Source: Acidovorax sp. Leaf160 (GTDB lineage Bacteria > Pseudomonadota > Gammaproteobacteria > Burkholderiales > Burkholderiaceae_C). From it: DNA of 64,000 nucleotides. The notes under the pieces were generated by a model. The model made no database searches, had not been told where the DNA came from, and was given only the letters and a program-made list of their open reading frames with translations. The translations under genes were made by a program, and so were the position numbers. How positions within the stretch are numbered: position 1 is the first letter of the stretch; each line of letters begins with the position of its first letter. Location: assembly GCF_001424265.1 (NCBI RefSeq), contig NZ_LMOV01000023.1:236768-300767 (forward strand). The letters run 5' to 3'. This document shows, one piece after another, positions 37,600 to 48,020 of this stretch.

Positions 37600-37663
37600 A
37601 CTGCAGCAGCAACAGCAGCAACATCAGCAGCAGCGACAGCAGCGACAGCAGCGACAGCAGCAA
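37600..37663. repeat. CAG-rich simple sequence repeat
   Basis: Trinucleotide CAG/CAA runs lead into the nine-base unit CAGCAGCGA repeated three times exactly (37628-37654) and a fourth near-copy. It lies outside any clear gene and could change length by slippage. Confidence 0.85.
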
Positions 37664-37856
37664 TGGTCCCTGCAGCTGCTACGACGTCTGCAGCTTTAGC
37701 GGCCGACTCGGGCAGACCGAGGGATTGCCGGCCACGCCTTCCTTCCACGCCTGCAAGCCAACGCGCTCACGATCCTTTTAACGCGGGCGCAGCTCTGTAG
37801 CCAGCGCAATGGCCGGCAATCCGTAGCCGGGTTAACCCCACGTCTTGTTCCTCAAG

Positions 37857-37874
37857 CAGATTTGTATGATGACC
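37857..37874. promoter_or_regulatory. Shared 18-nt word before the Bug gene
   Basis: CAGATTTGTATGATGACC is identical to 40105-40122 before the GntP permease. It is about 50 bp upstream of the Bug ATG. The FadR-type regulator encoded between the two is the likely binder. Confidence 0.7.
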
Positions 37875-37922
37875 CTACTACATGACCAATAATCGGCACA
37901 TCAGCCGTATCAGGAGACACTC

Positions 37923-38915
37923 ATGGCCCCCGCCCTGACCAAACGCAGCTTGCTTCGCGCCACGGTGGCGCTCGCCTCATGCACCGTGTTCCCGCCGCTG
38001 GCGCTGGCGCAGGCACAAGCAGGCTGGCCCGCCCGCCCCATCCGCCTGGTGGTGCCCTTCCCGCCCGGCGGGCTCATCGACAACATGGCCCGGCTGGTGA
38101 GCGCCAGGCTGGCGCAGGAGCTTGGCCAGCCGGTGGTGGTGGACAACAAACCCGGCGCCGGCGGCAACCTGGGCGCGGTCGAGGCGGCACGCGCGCCTGC
38201 CGATGGCTACACCCTGCTGATGGCGTCGCCGGCACTCACGATCAGCCCCGCCCTCTACAAGAACCTGCCCTACCAGCCCTCGCAGCTGGCCCCGGTGGCG
38301 CTGCTCGGGCGCGTACCCAACGTGCTGCTGGTCCATCCGGCGTCGGGCATCACCCGGGTGTCGGATCTGGTCGCCCGGGCCAAGGCAGCGCCCGGGCGCA
38401 TGAACTATGCCTCCAATGGCAATGGCACCTCGCTGCACCTAAGCGCCGAACTGTTCAAGCGGCAGACCGGTGCCTTCATCACCCATGTGCCCTATCGGGG
38501 CTCGGCCGCCGCCGTCACGGCGCTGCTCGCGGGTGAGGTGGACATGATGTTCGACAACCTGCCTTCGTCCATCGGCCAGATCCAGGCCGGCAAGCTGCGG
38601 GCGCTGGCCGTCACCACGCCGCAGCGCAGCGCTGCGCTGCCGCAGGTGCCCACCCTGGCCGAGTCGGGGCTGGACGGTTTCAACGTCAGCGCTTGGTTCG
38701 GCGTGGCCGCACCCGCAGGCCTGCCGGCGCCCGTGGTGGCCCGGCTCTCCCAGGCCCTGCAAAAGGTCGTGCAGGAGCCCGACACGGTCGCCGCCATCCA
38801 GCGCCAGGGCGCCGAGCCTGCCTTCATGGATGCGCCCGCCGCCGCAGCCGCCATGGCCAGCGATGCCGCTCAGTGGAAGCAGGTCGCGGCCTTCGCCAAG
38901 ATCCAGCTCGACTGA
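37923..38915 (+). CDS. Bug/TctC-family tripartite tricarboxylate substrate-binding protein
   Basis: The 330-residue precursor has a signal peptide ending about ALAQ (residue 30). The mature protein shows Bug motifs: WPARPIRLVVPFPPGG, VVVDNKPGAGGNLG, APADGYTLLMASPA and GEVDMMFDN. Bug proteins bind carboxylates in the periplasm. No TctA/TctB membrane genes are nearby, so it is an orphan that may use a distant transporter or act as a sensor. It shares its 18-nt upstream word with the gntP operon, which suggests a sugar-acid ligand. Confidence 0.9.
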   Translation: MAPALTKRSLLRATVALASCTVFPPLALAQAQAGWPARPIRLVVPFPPGGLIDNMARLVSARLAQELGQPVVVDNKPGAGGNLGAVEAARAPADGYTLLMASPALTISPALYKNLPYQPSQLAPVALLGRVPNVLLVHPASGITRVSDLVARAKAAPGRMNYASNGNGTSLHLSAELFKRQTGAFITHVPYRGSAAAVTALLAGEVDMMFDNLPSSIGQIQAGKLRALAVTTPQRSAALPQVPTLAESGLDGFNVSAWFGVAAPAGLPAPVVARLSQALQKVVQEPDTVAAIQRQGAEPAFMDAPAAAAAMASDAAQWKQVAAFAKIQLD

Positions 38916-39172
38916 CTCCCGCGCACCGTGGGCCTCGGCGCGGGCTGCGGGCCGCAGGGTGCCCAGACCTCCGCGCCCGCGCGAGGCGGCCGCGGGCGCG
39001 CTGGGCCGCAGTCACGGCCCACCCGGGCGAGGATGCGCAACGCCGCTGAAGCCCCGGTTCTGCCGGGGCGCACGGTGCGGCGATGCACGCAGAGCATCTG
39101 CAGGGCTTGGAGTACAGTCGTCCGGCAGTCCCGCACTGCTATCTTCTCAGCCCCACGCCCGTCCGCTGCCCC

Positions 39173-39952
39173 ATGTCCTCGTCCTTCGCCGCCATCAAAC
39201 CCACCATCAAGCTGGCCGACCAGGTCGCCAGCGCGCTGGAGGCGGAGATCCGCGCGGGGCGCATCCAGGCGGCCGAGAAGCTGCCGACCGAGACCGCGCT
39301 GGCCCAGCAGTTCCAGGTCAGCCGCACGGTGGTGCGCGAGGCCATCTCGCGCCTGAAATCGCGCGGCCTGGTCGATTCGCGCCAGGGCAGCGGCGTGTAC
39401 GTGCAGGCCCCGGGCATCGAGCCGCTGCAGTTCGGGCTGCCGCATGCGGCTTCGCGCGAGGCGGTGATGCAGATCGTGGAAGTGCGCCGCGCGCTCGAAT
39501 CGGAGGTGGCGGAGCTGGCCGCGCAGCGCCGCAGTCCGCAGGACCTGATCGCCATCCGCCAGGCCGTGCAGGCCATCCACGACGCCGTGGCCGCCGGCCG
39601 TGACGGGGTGGAGGAAGACGTGCAGTTCCACCGCGCCATCGCCCGGGCGGCGGGGAACCCGTTTCTCATCAACACGCTGGACTACCTGGCCCAGTTCCTC
39701 CAGGGCGCGACGCGCGTGACACGCGCCAACGAGGCACGCCGCAGCGATTTCTCGCAGGCCGTGACGCATGAGCACGACCGCATCGTGCAGGCGATCGAGG
39801 CGGGCGACCCGGTGGCCGCCCGCACCGCCGCGGCCGGGCACATGCACAACGCCCTGGCCCGCATCGCCCAGGCGGACCCCAGCTTCTGGACCCAGTCCGG
39901 CGACAGGCTGGCGGAGCCGCTGGTGGCAGCCGTTCCGCCCGGCGTGAAATAG
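39173..39952 (+). CDS. FadR-subfamily GntR regulator of the tetronate region
   Basis: The 259-residue protein from ATG 39173 has a winged helix at about 14-80 (AEKLPTETALAQQFQVSRTV) and an FCD domain at about 105-235 (EEDVQFHRAIARAAGNPFL). It lies between the Bug gene and gntP, both preceded by the same 18-nt word, so it probably represses both. A longer in-frame start at 39083 would add 30 residues without family similarity. The effector may be threonate, erythronate or a related acid. Confidence 0.86.
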   Translation: MSSSFAAIKPTIKLADQVASALEAEIRAGRIQAAEKLPTETALAQQFQVSRTVVREAISRLKSRGLVDSRQGSGVYVQAPGIEPLQFGLPHAASREAVMQIVEVRRALESEVAELAAQRRSPQDLIAIRQAVQAIHDAVAAGRDGVEEDVQFHRAIARAAGNPFLINTLDYLAQFLQGATRVTRANEARRSDFSQAVTHEHDRIVQAIEAGDPVAARTAAAGHMHNALARIAQADPSFWTQSGDRLAEPLVAAVPPGVK

Positions 39953-40104
39953 ATCCACCCACAAGCGGGCGCCGCAGGCTCCGGATCGGTCCTGCGCCAA
40001 TGGGCACGCCTCTTCCCCGGACGGCAGGATCGTGCCTGCCAGCCCCCGGCACCCTCGCCTGGATGCCACCCCGGCATGGGTTTACCCCAAGACACGCCTC
40101 AATA

Positions 40105-40122
40105 CAGATTTGTATGATGACC
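40105..40122. promoter_or_regulatory. Shared 18-nt word before the gntP operon
   Basis: CAGATTTGTATGATGACC, identical to 37857-37874, lies about 66 bp before GTG 40189. Confidence 0.7.
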
Positions 40123-40188
40123 TGACAATACCAACAATTCAGGCTGCGGCGCATGTATGTCGCGGTCGACTTCTGGAGGCATCCCGTC

Positions 40189-41562
<1,374 letters not shown>

Positions 41563-41607
41563 ATGCCCCCTTCTTCTACGGCTTCTCTTTCTTCGAGGAC
41601 TGACACC

Positions 41608-42513
41608 ATGAACCTTCCCACCGTGGGCATCATCGGCCTGGGCGCCATGGGCGCCGGCATTGCCAAGACTCTGCGCGGCAACGGCTTCGCCATCCACGTC
41701 TGCGACGTGCGTCCCGGCGCAGCCGAGGCCTTCGCGGCCGAGGGCGGCACGGCGCACGCCACGGCGGCCTCTCTCGCGGCCGTGAGCGACGTGGTGGTGT
41801 CGGTGGTGGTCAACGCCGCGCAGACCGAGAGCGTGCTGTTCGGCGCGGGCGGCGCCGCGGCGGCCATGCGCCCGGGCAGCACCTTCGTGATGTGCTCCAC
41901 GGTGGACCCGAACTGGTCCATGGCGCTGGAGGCGCGGCTGAACGCGCTGGGCCTGCACTATGTCGATGCCCCCATCTCCGGCGGCGCGGCCAAGGCGGCA
42001 TCGGGCCAGATGACCATGATGACCTCCGCCCGGCCCGAAGCCTATGCCGCGGCCGGCGCCGTGCTGGACGGCATGGCCGGCAAGGTGTATCGCCTGGGCG
42101 ACCGGGCCGGCGCGGGCAGCAAGGTGAAGATCATCAACCAGCTGCTGGCGGGCGTGCACATCGCCGTGGCGGCGGAAGCCATGGCGCTGGGCCTGCGCGA
42201 AGGGGTGGACGCGGCGGCGCTGTACGAGGTCATCACCCACAGCGCAGGCAACAGCTGGATGTTCGAGAACCGCATGGCCCACGTGCTGGCGGGCGACTAT
42301 CGCCCACTGTCGGCCGTGGACATCTTCGTGAAGGACTTGGGCCTGGTGCTGGACACCGCGCGCGCCAGCAAATTCCCGCTGCCGCTGGCCGCCACCGCGC
42401 ACCAGATGTTCATGCAGGCCTCGACCGCCGGCTTCGCGAAGGAGGACGACAGCGCCGTGATCAAGATCTTCCCGGGCATCACGCTGCCCGCCGGCCAGGA
42501 GCCGCAGGCATGA
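41608..42513 (+). CDS. ltnD: L-threonate dehydrogenase-type NAD oxidoreductase
   Basis: The 301-residue protein is a beta-hydroxyacid dehydrogenase: GIIGLGAMGAGIAKTL for NAD, DAPISGGAAKAASGQMTMM for substrate, catalytic Lys in GSKVKIINQLLAG. Next to OtnK and OtnC it fits LtnD, which oxidises L-threonate (or D-erythronate) at C2 to 2-oxo-tetronate. Its end overlaps the otnK start (ATGA). Confidence 0.9.
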   Translation: MNLPTVGIIGLGAMGAGIAKTLRGNGFAIHVCDVRPGAAEAFAAEGGTAHATAASLAAVSDVVVSVVVNAAQTESVLFGAGGAAAAMRPGSTFVMCSTVDPNWSMALEARLNALGLHYVDAPISGGAAKAASGQMTMMTSARPEAYAAAGAVLDGMAGKVYRLGDRAGAGSKVKIINQLLAGVHIAVAAEAMALGLREGVDAAALYEVITHSAGNSWMFENRMAHVLAGDYRPLSAVDIFVKDLGLVLDTARASKFPLPLAATAHQMFMQASTAGFAKEDDSAVIKIFPGITLPAGQEPQA

Positions 42514-43781
42514 CGCGCGCGCTGCTGGGCTGCATCGCCGACGACTTCACCGGCGCCACCGACCTCGCCAACAACCTGGTGCGCGCCGGCATGCGCGTGG
42601 TGCAGGTCATGGGGGTACCCACGGCCCCGCTCGGCGCCGATGCCGATGCCGTGGTGGTCGCGCTCAAGTCGCGCACCACGCCCAAGGACGAGGCCATCGC
42701 CCAGTCGCTGGCCGCGCTGCGGTGGCTGCAGGCGCAGGGCGCCGAGCAGATCTACTTCAAGTACTGCTCCACCTTCGACAGCACGGCCGAGGGCAACATC
42801 GGCCCGGTCACCGACGCGCTGATGGAGGCGCTGGGATGCGACTTCACCATCGCCACGCCCGCATTCCCGGACAACCGCCGCACCGTCTTCCAGGGCTACC
42901 TGTTCGTGGGCGACGTGCTGCTCAGCGAAAGCGGCATGCAGAACCATCCGCTCACGCCCATGACCGACCCGAACTTGGTGCGCGTGCTGCAGGGGCAGAC
43001 GCCAAGCCGCGTGGGCCTGATCGACCACGCCGTGGTGGCGCAGGGCGAGGCCGCCATCCGCGCGCGCATCGGGCAGCTGCGGGCCGAGGGCGTGCGCATG
43101 GCCGTGGTCGATGCCGTCTCCAACGCCGACCTGCTGCGCCTGGGCCCTGCGCTCAAAGGCATGCCGCTGGTCACCGCCGGTTCGGGGGTGGCGATCGGCC
43201 TGCCGGGCAACTTCGGCATCGCGCCGGGCGACGAAGCCGCGCGCCTGCCCGCGCCGCAGGGGCTGCAGGCGGTCGTCTCGGGCAGCTGCTCGGTGGCGAC
43301 CCAGCGGCAGGTGCGGGAATTCATCCAGTCCGGCCGGCCGGCCCTGGCCATCGACCCGCTGCGCATCGCCGCCGGCGTGGACGTGGCGGCCGAGGCCCTG
43401 GCCTGGGCCGACGCGCACCTGGCCCGCGGCCCGGTGCTGGTGTATTCGACGGCCGAGCCCTCGGCCGTGCGCGCGGTGCAGGGCCAGCTGGGTTCCGGCG
43501 CGGCCGGCGCCATGGTGGAGGCCGCCATCGCCGCCATCGCGCGCGGGCTGGTGCAGCGCGGCGTGCGCCAGCTCATCGTGGCCGGCGGCGAGACCTCGGG
43601 CGCCTGCGTGCAGGCCCTGGGCATCGCGCAGATGCGCATTGGCGCGCAGATCGACCCCGGCGTGCCGTGGTGCCACGCCCATGCCGCCGACGCGCCCGGC
43701 GGCCTGCACATCGCGCTGAAGTCGGGCAACTTCGGCAGCCCCGATTTCTTTACCCAGGCATTCGCCCGGCTGCAGCCATGA
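42510..43781 (+). CDS. otnK: 3-oxo-tetronate kinase (four-carbon acid sugar kinase)
   Basis: The 423-residue protein has the DUF1537 family layout. The N-terminal substrate domain starts with [20 protein letters not shown] and includes [17 protein letters not shown]. The C-terminal ATP domain has [13 protein letters not shown] and [16 protein letters not shown]. It phosphorylates 3-oxo-tetronate at O4. Start and stop overlap the genes on both sides by four bases, so translation is coupled across ltnD-otnK-otnC. Confidence 0.93.
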   Translation: MTRALLGCIADDFTGATDLANNLVRAGMRVVQVMGVPTAPLGADADAVVVALKSRTTPKDEAIAQSLAALRWLQAQGAEQIYFKYCSTFDSTAEGNIGPVTDALMEALGCDFTIATPAFPDNRRTVFQGYLFVGDVLLSESGMQNHPLTPMTDPNLVRVLQGQTPSRVGLIDHAVVAQGEAAIRARIGQLRAEGVRMAVVDAVSNADLLRLGPALKGMPLVTAGSGVAIGLPGNFGIAPGDEAARLPAPQGLQAVVSGSCSVATQRQVREFIQSGRPALAIDPLRIAAGVDVAAEALAWADAHLARGPVLVYSTAEPSAVRAVQGQLGSGAAGAMVEAAIAAIARGLVQRGVRQLIVAGGETSGACVQALGIAQMRIGAQIDPGVPWCHAHAADAPGGLHIALKSGNFGSPDFFTQAFARLQP

Positions 43782-44506
43782 GCACCAGCGCCGCCGAATT
43801 CCTGCCGGAAGACACGGCCCGCGCCGAGATCTGCCGCGTGGGCCGAAGCCTCTTCGAGCGCGGCTACGTGCACGCCACCGCCGGCAACATCAGCGTGCGG
43901 CTGGCCGATGGCTACCTCATCACGCCCACCGACGCCTGCCTGGGCACGCTGCAGCCCGAACGGCTGGCGCGCCTGGATGCCGAAGGCCGGCAGCTGTCGG
44001 GCGACCGCGCCAGCAAGACCATCGCGCTGCACCGCCACATCTACGCCGCCACGTCCGAGGCCGGCCAGCCGGCGCGCTGCGTGATCCACACGCACAGCAC
44101 GCAGCTGGTGGCCTGCTCGCTGGCGGCCGACAGCGCGGCCAGCGGCAGTGCCGCGGCCGGCGGGCGGCTGGCGGACGACGCGGAACTGCTGCCGCCCATC
44201 ACGCCCTACTTCGTGATGAAGGTGGGGCGCGTGCCGCACATCGCGTACCACCGCCCGGGCGACGCGGCGGCGGCCGAGGCCGTGGCCCGCGCCATCGCTC
44301 ACCACGCCGCGCAAGGCCGTCGCCTGCAGGCGGTGATGCTGGCGCGCCTGGGGCCCAATGTGTGGCACGGCAGCCCGGCCGAAGCCATGGCCGTGCTGGA
44401 GGAGCTGGAGGAAACCGCCCGCCTGCACCGCCTGGTGCCCGATGCCCGGCCGCTGTCCGAAGCGCAGATCGACGAGCTGCGCCTTCGCTTCGGGGCCAGC
44501 TGGTAG
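43778..44506 (+). CDS. otnC: 3-oxo-tetronate 4-phosphate decarboxylase (class II aldolase fold)
   Basis: The 242-residue protein has aldolase_II features: [20 protein letters not shown], then [13 protein letters not shown] with two zinc histidines and a third in the IAYHRPGD region. The family length is about 210-220; the excess is an Ala/Ser-rich loop near residues 120-135. OtnC decarboxylates the kinase product to dihydroxyacetone phosphate. It completes the threonate route to glycolysis. Confidence 0.9.
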   Translation: MSTSAAEFLPEDTARAEICRVGRSLFERGYVHATAGNISVRLADGYLITPTDACLGTLQPERLARLDAEGRQLSGDRASKTIALHRHIYAATSEAGQPARCVIHTHSTQLVACSLAADSAASGSAAAGGRLADDAELLPPITPYFVMKVGRVPHIAYHRPGDAAAAEAVARAIAHHAAQGRRLQAVMLARLGPNVWHGSPAEAMAVLEELEETARLHRLVPDARPLSEAQIDELRLRFGASW

Positions 44507-44533
44507 CCAGGCCCCGACAATCGCCTTGCCGCC

Positions 44534-45559
44534 ATGACCTCGCTACCGCCTCCCCCGCCGGCCACGTCCACCCATCCGGCGCCGCAGCGCGGCGAATGGG
44601 CGGTGCCGGACTTCCGCTTCCATACCGGCGAGGTGCTGCCTTCGCTGAAGCTCGCCTACACCACGGTGGGCGACCCCGGCGGCGAGCCGGTGCTGGTGCT
44701 GCACGGCACCAACGGCTCGGCCGAGTCGCTGCTCGGGCCGGGCTTCGCCGGCCAGCTGTTCGGCCCGGGCCAGCCGCTGGATGCCCGCCGCTACTTCATC
44801 GTGCTGCCCGATGCCATCGGCACCGGCCGCTCCAGCAAGCCTTCGGACGGCCTGCGCACGGCGTTTCCGGCCTACGGCTACGGCGACATGGTGGCGGCCC
44901 AGCACCGCCTGCTGACCGAGCACCTGGGCCTGGCCCATCTGCGCGCCGTCATCGGCTATTCGATGGGCGGCATGCACACCTGGCTCTGGGCACGGGGCCA
45001 CCCCGGGTTCATGGACGTTGCCGTGCCCCTGGCCGCGCTGCCCACGCCGATGGCGGGGCGCAACTGGATGCTGCGGCGCCTGGTGACGGACTCCATCCGC
45101 AACGACCCGGACTGGCAGCGCGGCCACTACACGCAGCAGCCGCGCAGCCTGCAGTTCGCCTCGGTGTTCTACGGCATCGCCACCAACGGCGGGCACCTGG
45201 GCCTGCACCAGCTCGCGCCCACGCGCGCCGCAGCCGACGCGCTGCTGGAGCAGCGCTTGAAGGCCGCCTTCGCGGGCGACGCGAACGACCATCTCTACCA
45301 GTGGGAAGCCTCCCGCGACTACGACCCCACCGCCGACCTGGAACGCATCACCGCCCGCGTGCTGGCCATCAACTCCGCCGACGACGAGCGCAACCCGCCC
45401 GAGCTGCAACTGCTGGAAGCGGCCCTCGCCCGCATACCGCACGCCCAGGCGCTGCTGATCCCCACGGCGGCCGACACCACCGGCCACGCCACCGCCCTGC
45501 AGGCGCGCTTCTACCGCGACCGGCTGGCCGATCTGCTGGCCACCGCGCCGCGCCTCTGA
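44534..45559 (+). CDS. Alpha/beta hydrolase of the homoserine O-acetyltransferase-like group
   Basis: The 341-residue protein has the MetX-type core: [15 protein letters not shown] (oxyanion side), nucleophile elbow [10 protein letters not shown], acid Asp in NSADDERNP and His in TTGHATAL. Unlike MetX it lacks the extended lid and acyl-CoA features, so hydrolysis is more likely than acyl transfer. It sits between otnC and otnI in the tetronate operon, 27 bp after otnC. A role in opening a lactone or ester of a tetronate is an inference. Many homologs are annotated only as alpha/beta fold hydrolase. Confidence 0.8.
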   Translation: MTSLPPPPPATSTHPAPQRGEWAVPDFRFHTGEVLPSLKLAYTTVGDPGGEPVLVLHGTNGSAESLLGPGFAGQLFGPGQPLDARRYFIVLPDAIGTGRSSKPSDGLRTAFPAYGYGDMVAAQHRLLTEHLGLAHLRAVIGYSMGGMHTWLWARGHPGFMDVAVPLAALPTPMAGRNWMLRRLVTDSIRNDPDWQRGHYTQQPRSLQFASVFYGIATNGGHLGLHQLAPTRAAADALLEQRLKAAFAGDANDHLYQWEASRDYDPTADLERITARVLAINSADDERNPPELQLLEAALARIPHAQALLIPTAADTTGHATALQARFYRDRLADLLATAPRL

Positions 45560-45594
45560 ACCGCCCCTCATCCGCATCTCCAAGGACTCTGCCC

Positions 45595-46404
45595 ATGCCC
45601 CGCTTCGCCGCCAACCTGTCCATGCTCTACAACGACGTGGACTTTCTCGACCGCTTCGCCGCCGCCGCCCGCGACGGGTTCGAGGCCGTCGAATACCTGT
45701 TTCCCTACGCCTGGCCTGCGCAGCAACTGGCCGATCGCCTGCGCACGCTGGGCCTGCAGCAGGTGCTGTTCAACGCGCCGCCCGGCCACTGGGACGCGGG
45801 CGAACGCGGCATCGCCTGTCTGCCCGGACGCGAGGCGGAGTTCCGCGCCGGCATCGTCCAGGCCATCGAATATGCGCAGGTCCTGCAGTGCCCGCGCATC
45901 CATGTGATGGCCGGCCTGGTGCCGCAGGGCGCCGACCCGGCCACCGTGCGCGCCACCTACATCGCCAACGTGCGCCATGCGGCCGAGCAGGCCGCGCCGC
46001 ACGGCATCCGCATCCTGCTGGAGCCGATCAACGGGCGCGACATGCCGGGGTTCTTCCTCCGCCGGCAGGACCAGGCCCACGCGCTCGCCGGCGAGATCGG
46101 CGCGGCCAACGTGCAGGTGCAGATGGACCTCTACCACTGCCAGATCGTCGAGGGCGACCTGGCGATGAAGATCCGCCAGTACCTGCCCACCGGCCGCGTC
46201 GGGCATGTGCAGATCGCGGGCGTGCCCGAGCGCCACGAGCCCGACGTGGGCGAGGTGAACTACCCCTACCTGTTCCGTCTGCTCGACAGCATGGGCTACG
46301 ACGGCTGGATCGGCTGCGAATACCGGCCCGCGCGCGGCGCGGCGCCCCATGCCACGCGCGACGGCCTGGGCTGGCTGCGCCCCTGGCTGCCCACGCGCGC
46401 CTGA
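45595..46404 (+). CDS. otnI: 2-oxo-tetronate isomerase (hydroxypyruvate isomerase family)
   Basis: The 269-residue TIM-barrel protein has [21 protein letters not shown], the [16 protein letters not shown] block, [14 protein letters not shown] with a metal Glu, and the [14 protein letters not shown] and [20 protein letters not shown] stretches. OtnI converts 2-oxo-tetronate to the 3-oxo form that OtnK uses. AAGGA upstream sets ATG 45595. It is the last gene of the operon; repeat R5 follows immediately. Hyi activity (hydroxypyruvate) is the main alternative, and would link to the glyoxylate side. Confidence 0.9.
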   Translation: MPRFAANLSMLYNDVDFLDRFAAAARDGFEAVEYLFPYAWPAQQLADRLRTLGLQQVLFNAPPGHWDAGERGIACLPGREAEFRAGIVQAIEYAQVLQCPRIHVMAGLVPQGADPATVRATYIANVRHAAEQAAPHGIRILLEPINGRDMPGFFLRRQDQAHALAGEIGAANVQVQMDLYHCQIVEGDLAMKIRQYLPTGRVGHVQIAGVPERHEPDVGEVNYPYLFRLLDSMGYDGWIGCEYRPARGAAPHATRDGLGWLRPWLPTRA

Positions 46405-46410
46405 TTGCTC

Positions 46411-46462
46411 TCATATTGATAGCTATCAGCGATTATCCATCAGGCGCTACAGCCCGATTTGC
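46411..46462 (+). repeat. Dispersed short intergenic repeat, copy R5
   Basis: GATAGCTA, 22 nt ending in GCGC, then TACAGCCCGATTT. It lies between convergent otnI and the oxygenase gene, and the oxygenase stop codon is at its edge. Confidence 0.65.
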
Positions 46463-47533
46463 CTAATATCGATGGGAGAAATTGGCGCTGATGCGCTGGC
46501 GCAGGTAGTCGCCCGCGCTGATCGGCGGGTGCCGCTGCGCCGGCCCTGCGATCACCGCGTCTTCATTCGCCTGGGCGAAGAACGCCAGGCTGTAGCGCGC
46601 GCCCTGGTATTCGTGCGGCAGCGGGTTGCGCACGCGGTGAAAGTTGCTGGGCAGCGCATCGTCGCTCCAGCGCGTCAGCATGTCGCCGATGTTGCAGGTG
46701 ATGACGCCCTCGACCGGATCGACCGGCGTCCAGGCACGGCCCTCCATCTCCTTGCCCGGCAGCACCTGCAGCCCGCCCTGGCCCGCGCGCTGGAAGAGCA
46801 GCGTGAGGCAGTCGAAATCGGTATGTGCGCCGGCGCGCCACAGGCCCAGTTCGTCCTTCAATGCCGGATCGACGGCGAAGTAATGCAGCATGCGCAGCGT
46901 GCTCTGGTAGGCGGGCACCGAGGGGTCGTGGGCGCGGGTGAAGAAGTCGGGCGCGAAGCCCAGCTTCCAGGCGAAGCACGAGAGCAGCTGCATCGCCACC
47001 CGCCAGCACTGGGCCTCGAAGCGCAGCGTGGCTTCCTGGAAGCCGGGCAGCTCTTCTTCGGTGGGCCACAGGCCCGCCATGCGCGGGCGCGTGACCTGGT
47101 AGGACTCCTTCTGGTCCGGCGTGCGGGTGGAGGGGCGGATCTGCGCCTTGTGCTCCCAGCCCGCGTTGCGCGCCAGCGGCCATTGCGCCTTGGTTTCGGC
47201 GGGTAGCGCGAAGAGGCGCTCGGCCCGCGCGAAGGCGGCGCGGATGTCGTCCAGCGGAATGCCGTGGCCAGTCACCTGGAAGAAGCCGATCTCCACCGAT
47301 GCGCTCCAGAGCGCCTCGGCGATCTCTTCCTTGCGCGCCTCGAAGTCGGACATATCGATGCAGCGCACCTCGCGGGCCGTGGTTTCCCGCCCCAGGCCGC
47401 CCATGCGGGATTCCTTTTCCAGTTCGGCGATCACGCTCCGGGCGTGGGTGGGGTCGTGGAGAGGCGTGGCGGTGGTGGCCGTGGTGGTGTCGGTGGTGGC
47501 GGCAGCGGGGGCAGTCAGCGTTCGGTCGGTCAT
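46463..47533 (-). CDS. 2-oxoglutarate/Fe(II) oxygenase of the isopenicillin N synthase type
   Basis: The 356-residue protein from ATG 47533 (AGGAG upstream) has a DIOX_N part (IGFFQVTGHGIPLDDI) and a 2OG-FeII_Oxy core: HxD in AGAHTDFDCLTLL, distal His in SNFHRVRNP and the oxoglutarate Arg in RYSLAF. The N-terminal 25 residues are Thr/Ala-rich. The substrate is unknown. It is divergent from an NMT1-type binding protein and a CDA-fold deaminase. Nucleobase hydroxylation, as by fungal thymine 7-hydroxylase of the same superfamily, is one idea suggested by location only. Confidence 0.87.
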   Translation of the reverse strand: MTDRTLTAPAAATTDTTTATTATPLHDPTHARSVIAELEKESRMGGLGRETTAREVRCIDMSDFEARKEEIAEALWSASVEIGFFQVTGHGIPLDDIRAAFARAERLFALPAETKAQWPLARNAGWEHKAQIRPSTRTPDQKESYQVTRPRMAGLWPTEEELPGFQEATLRFEAQCWRVAMQLLSCFAWKLGFAPDFFTRAHDPSVPAYQSTLRMLHYFAVDPALKDELGLWRAGAHTDFDCLTLLFQRAGQGGLQVLPGKEMEGRAWTPVDPVEGVITCNIGDMLTRWSDDALPSNFHRVRNPLPHEYQGARYSLAFFAQANEDAVIAGPAQRHPPISAGDYLRQRISANFSHRY

Positions 47534-47615
47534 GGGGAAGGCTCCTAGGGCGGTGACGAAACCTCCAGGAAGCCGGCAGCGCATGCGGGAGGGCAGAACC
47601 CACGCGGCACCAGCG

Positions 47616-47707
47616 GCTCTTGAAGGCACGAGGCACCAGCCGGGCGCGGGCCGGGCGCTTGCAACGGCGCACGGCACCCCCAGCCGGCTGGCACCGGCTT
47701 CAAGAGC
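47616..47707. repeat. Long nested inverted repeat, left element
   Basis: Outer arms GCTCTTGAAG (47616-47625) and CTTCAAGAGC (47698-47707) are perfect. Inner arms CCAGCCGG (47636-47643) and CCGGCTGG (47684-47691) nest inside. It could fold as RNA in the leader of the oxygenase transcript, about 80 nt before its start. Confidence 0.6.
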
Positions 47708-47760
47708 AATGACCCGCCGGCCCCGCCGGCCGGGCGGGGTCGCCGTGCCTTGGGGCCGAA

Positions 47761-47892
47761 CTGAACGCTTCTACTCTCGCCGATGCGGCATGCAATTCAC
47801 GGGCCAAGGCGCGTGCACCAAGCCGGCGCAGGCCGGCGGCTTTCGGCCCGGCACGCTTCATGCAAAGGCCTCTGCCGAGTAGAAGCGTTCAG
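47761..47892. repeat. Long nested inverted repeat, right element (132 bp)
   Basis: Perfect 16-bp arms CTGAACGCTTCTACTC (47761-47776) and their complement (47877-47892). Inside, three further stems nest in order: GCATG/CATGC (47788/47859), GCGTGC/GCACGC (47811/47851) and AAGCCG/CGGCTT (47820/47837). No transposase or target duplication is seen. Confidence 0.65.
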
Positions 47893-48020
47893 CGCAGCCG
47901 GCCATCCACCGCCCGGCAGCGCCCGGAAATTGCTCAGTTCGCACCGATCGCGCAGGTGGCACCACGGCCGCTGCGCGCCGGACATCCGACTGACCTCCAC
48001 CCTTGCGAGGAGCCTCCGCC

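Larger units (their letters stand above)
37551..37922. other. 372-bp gap with CAG repeat and shared operator word
   Basis: No convincing gene. It contains a (CAG)-rich simple repeat at 37600-37663, and near its right end the word CAGATTTGTATGATGACC (37857-37874). The frames that stay open through the repeat give only Ala/Thr strings. Confidence 0.6.
47534..48020. other. 487-bp divergent region with two long stem-loops
   Basis: No gene is supported. It contains two separate nested inverted repeats (47616-47707 and 47761-47892), listed individually, and the GCGAGGAG ribosome site of the next gene. No GTATAC word is present. Confidence 0.7.

Noticed and set aside
37600..37663. CAG repeat as a CRISPR array or coding repeat
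   Set aside because: Units are 3-9 bp with no spacers, and the frames through it give only Ala/Thr/Gln strings without a start signal.
40153..40188. ATG 40153 as gntP start
   Set aside because: No ribosome site; GTG 40189 has GGAGG at the right distance. The longer form cannot be fully excluded.
44534..45559. Homoserine O-acetyltransferase MetX
   Set aside because: Shares the fold and triad but lacks the lid and MetX-specific segments, and the operon has no methionine genes.
47761..47892. Insertion sequence with 16-bp terminal repeats
   Set aside because: Only 100 bp inside, no transposase, no target duplication. Kept as a stem-loop element; a MITE is still possible.
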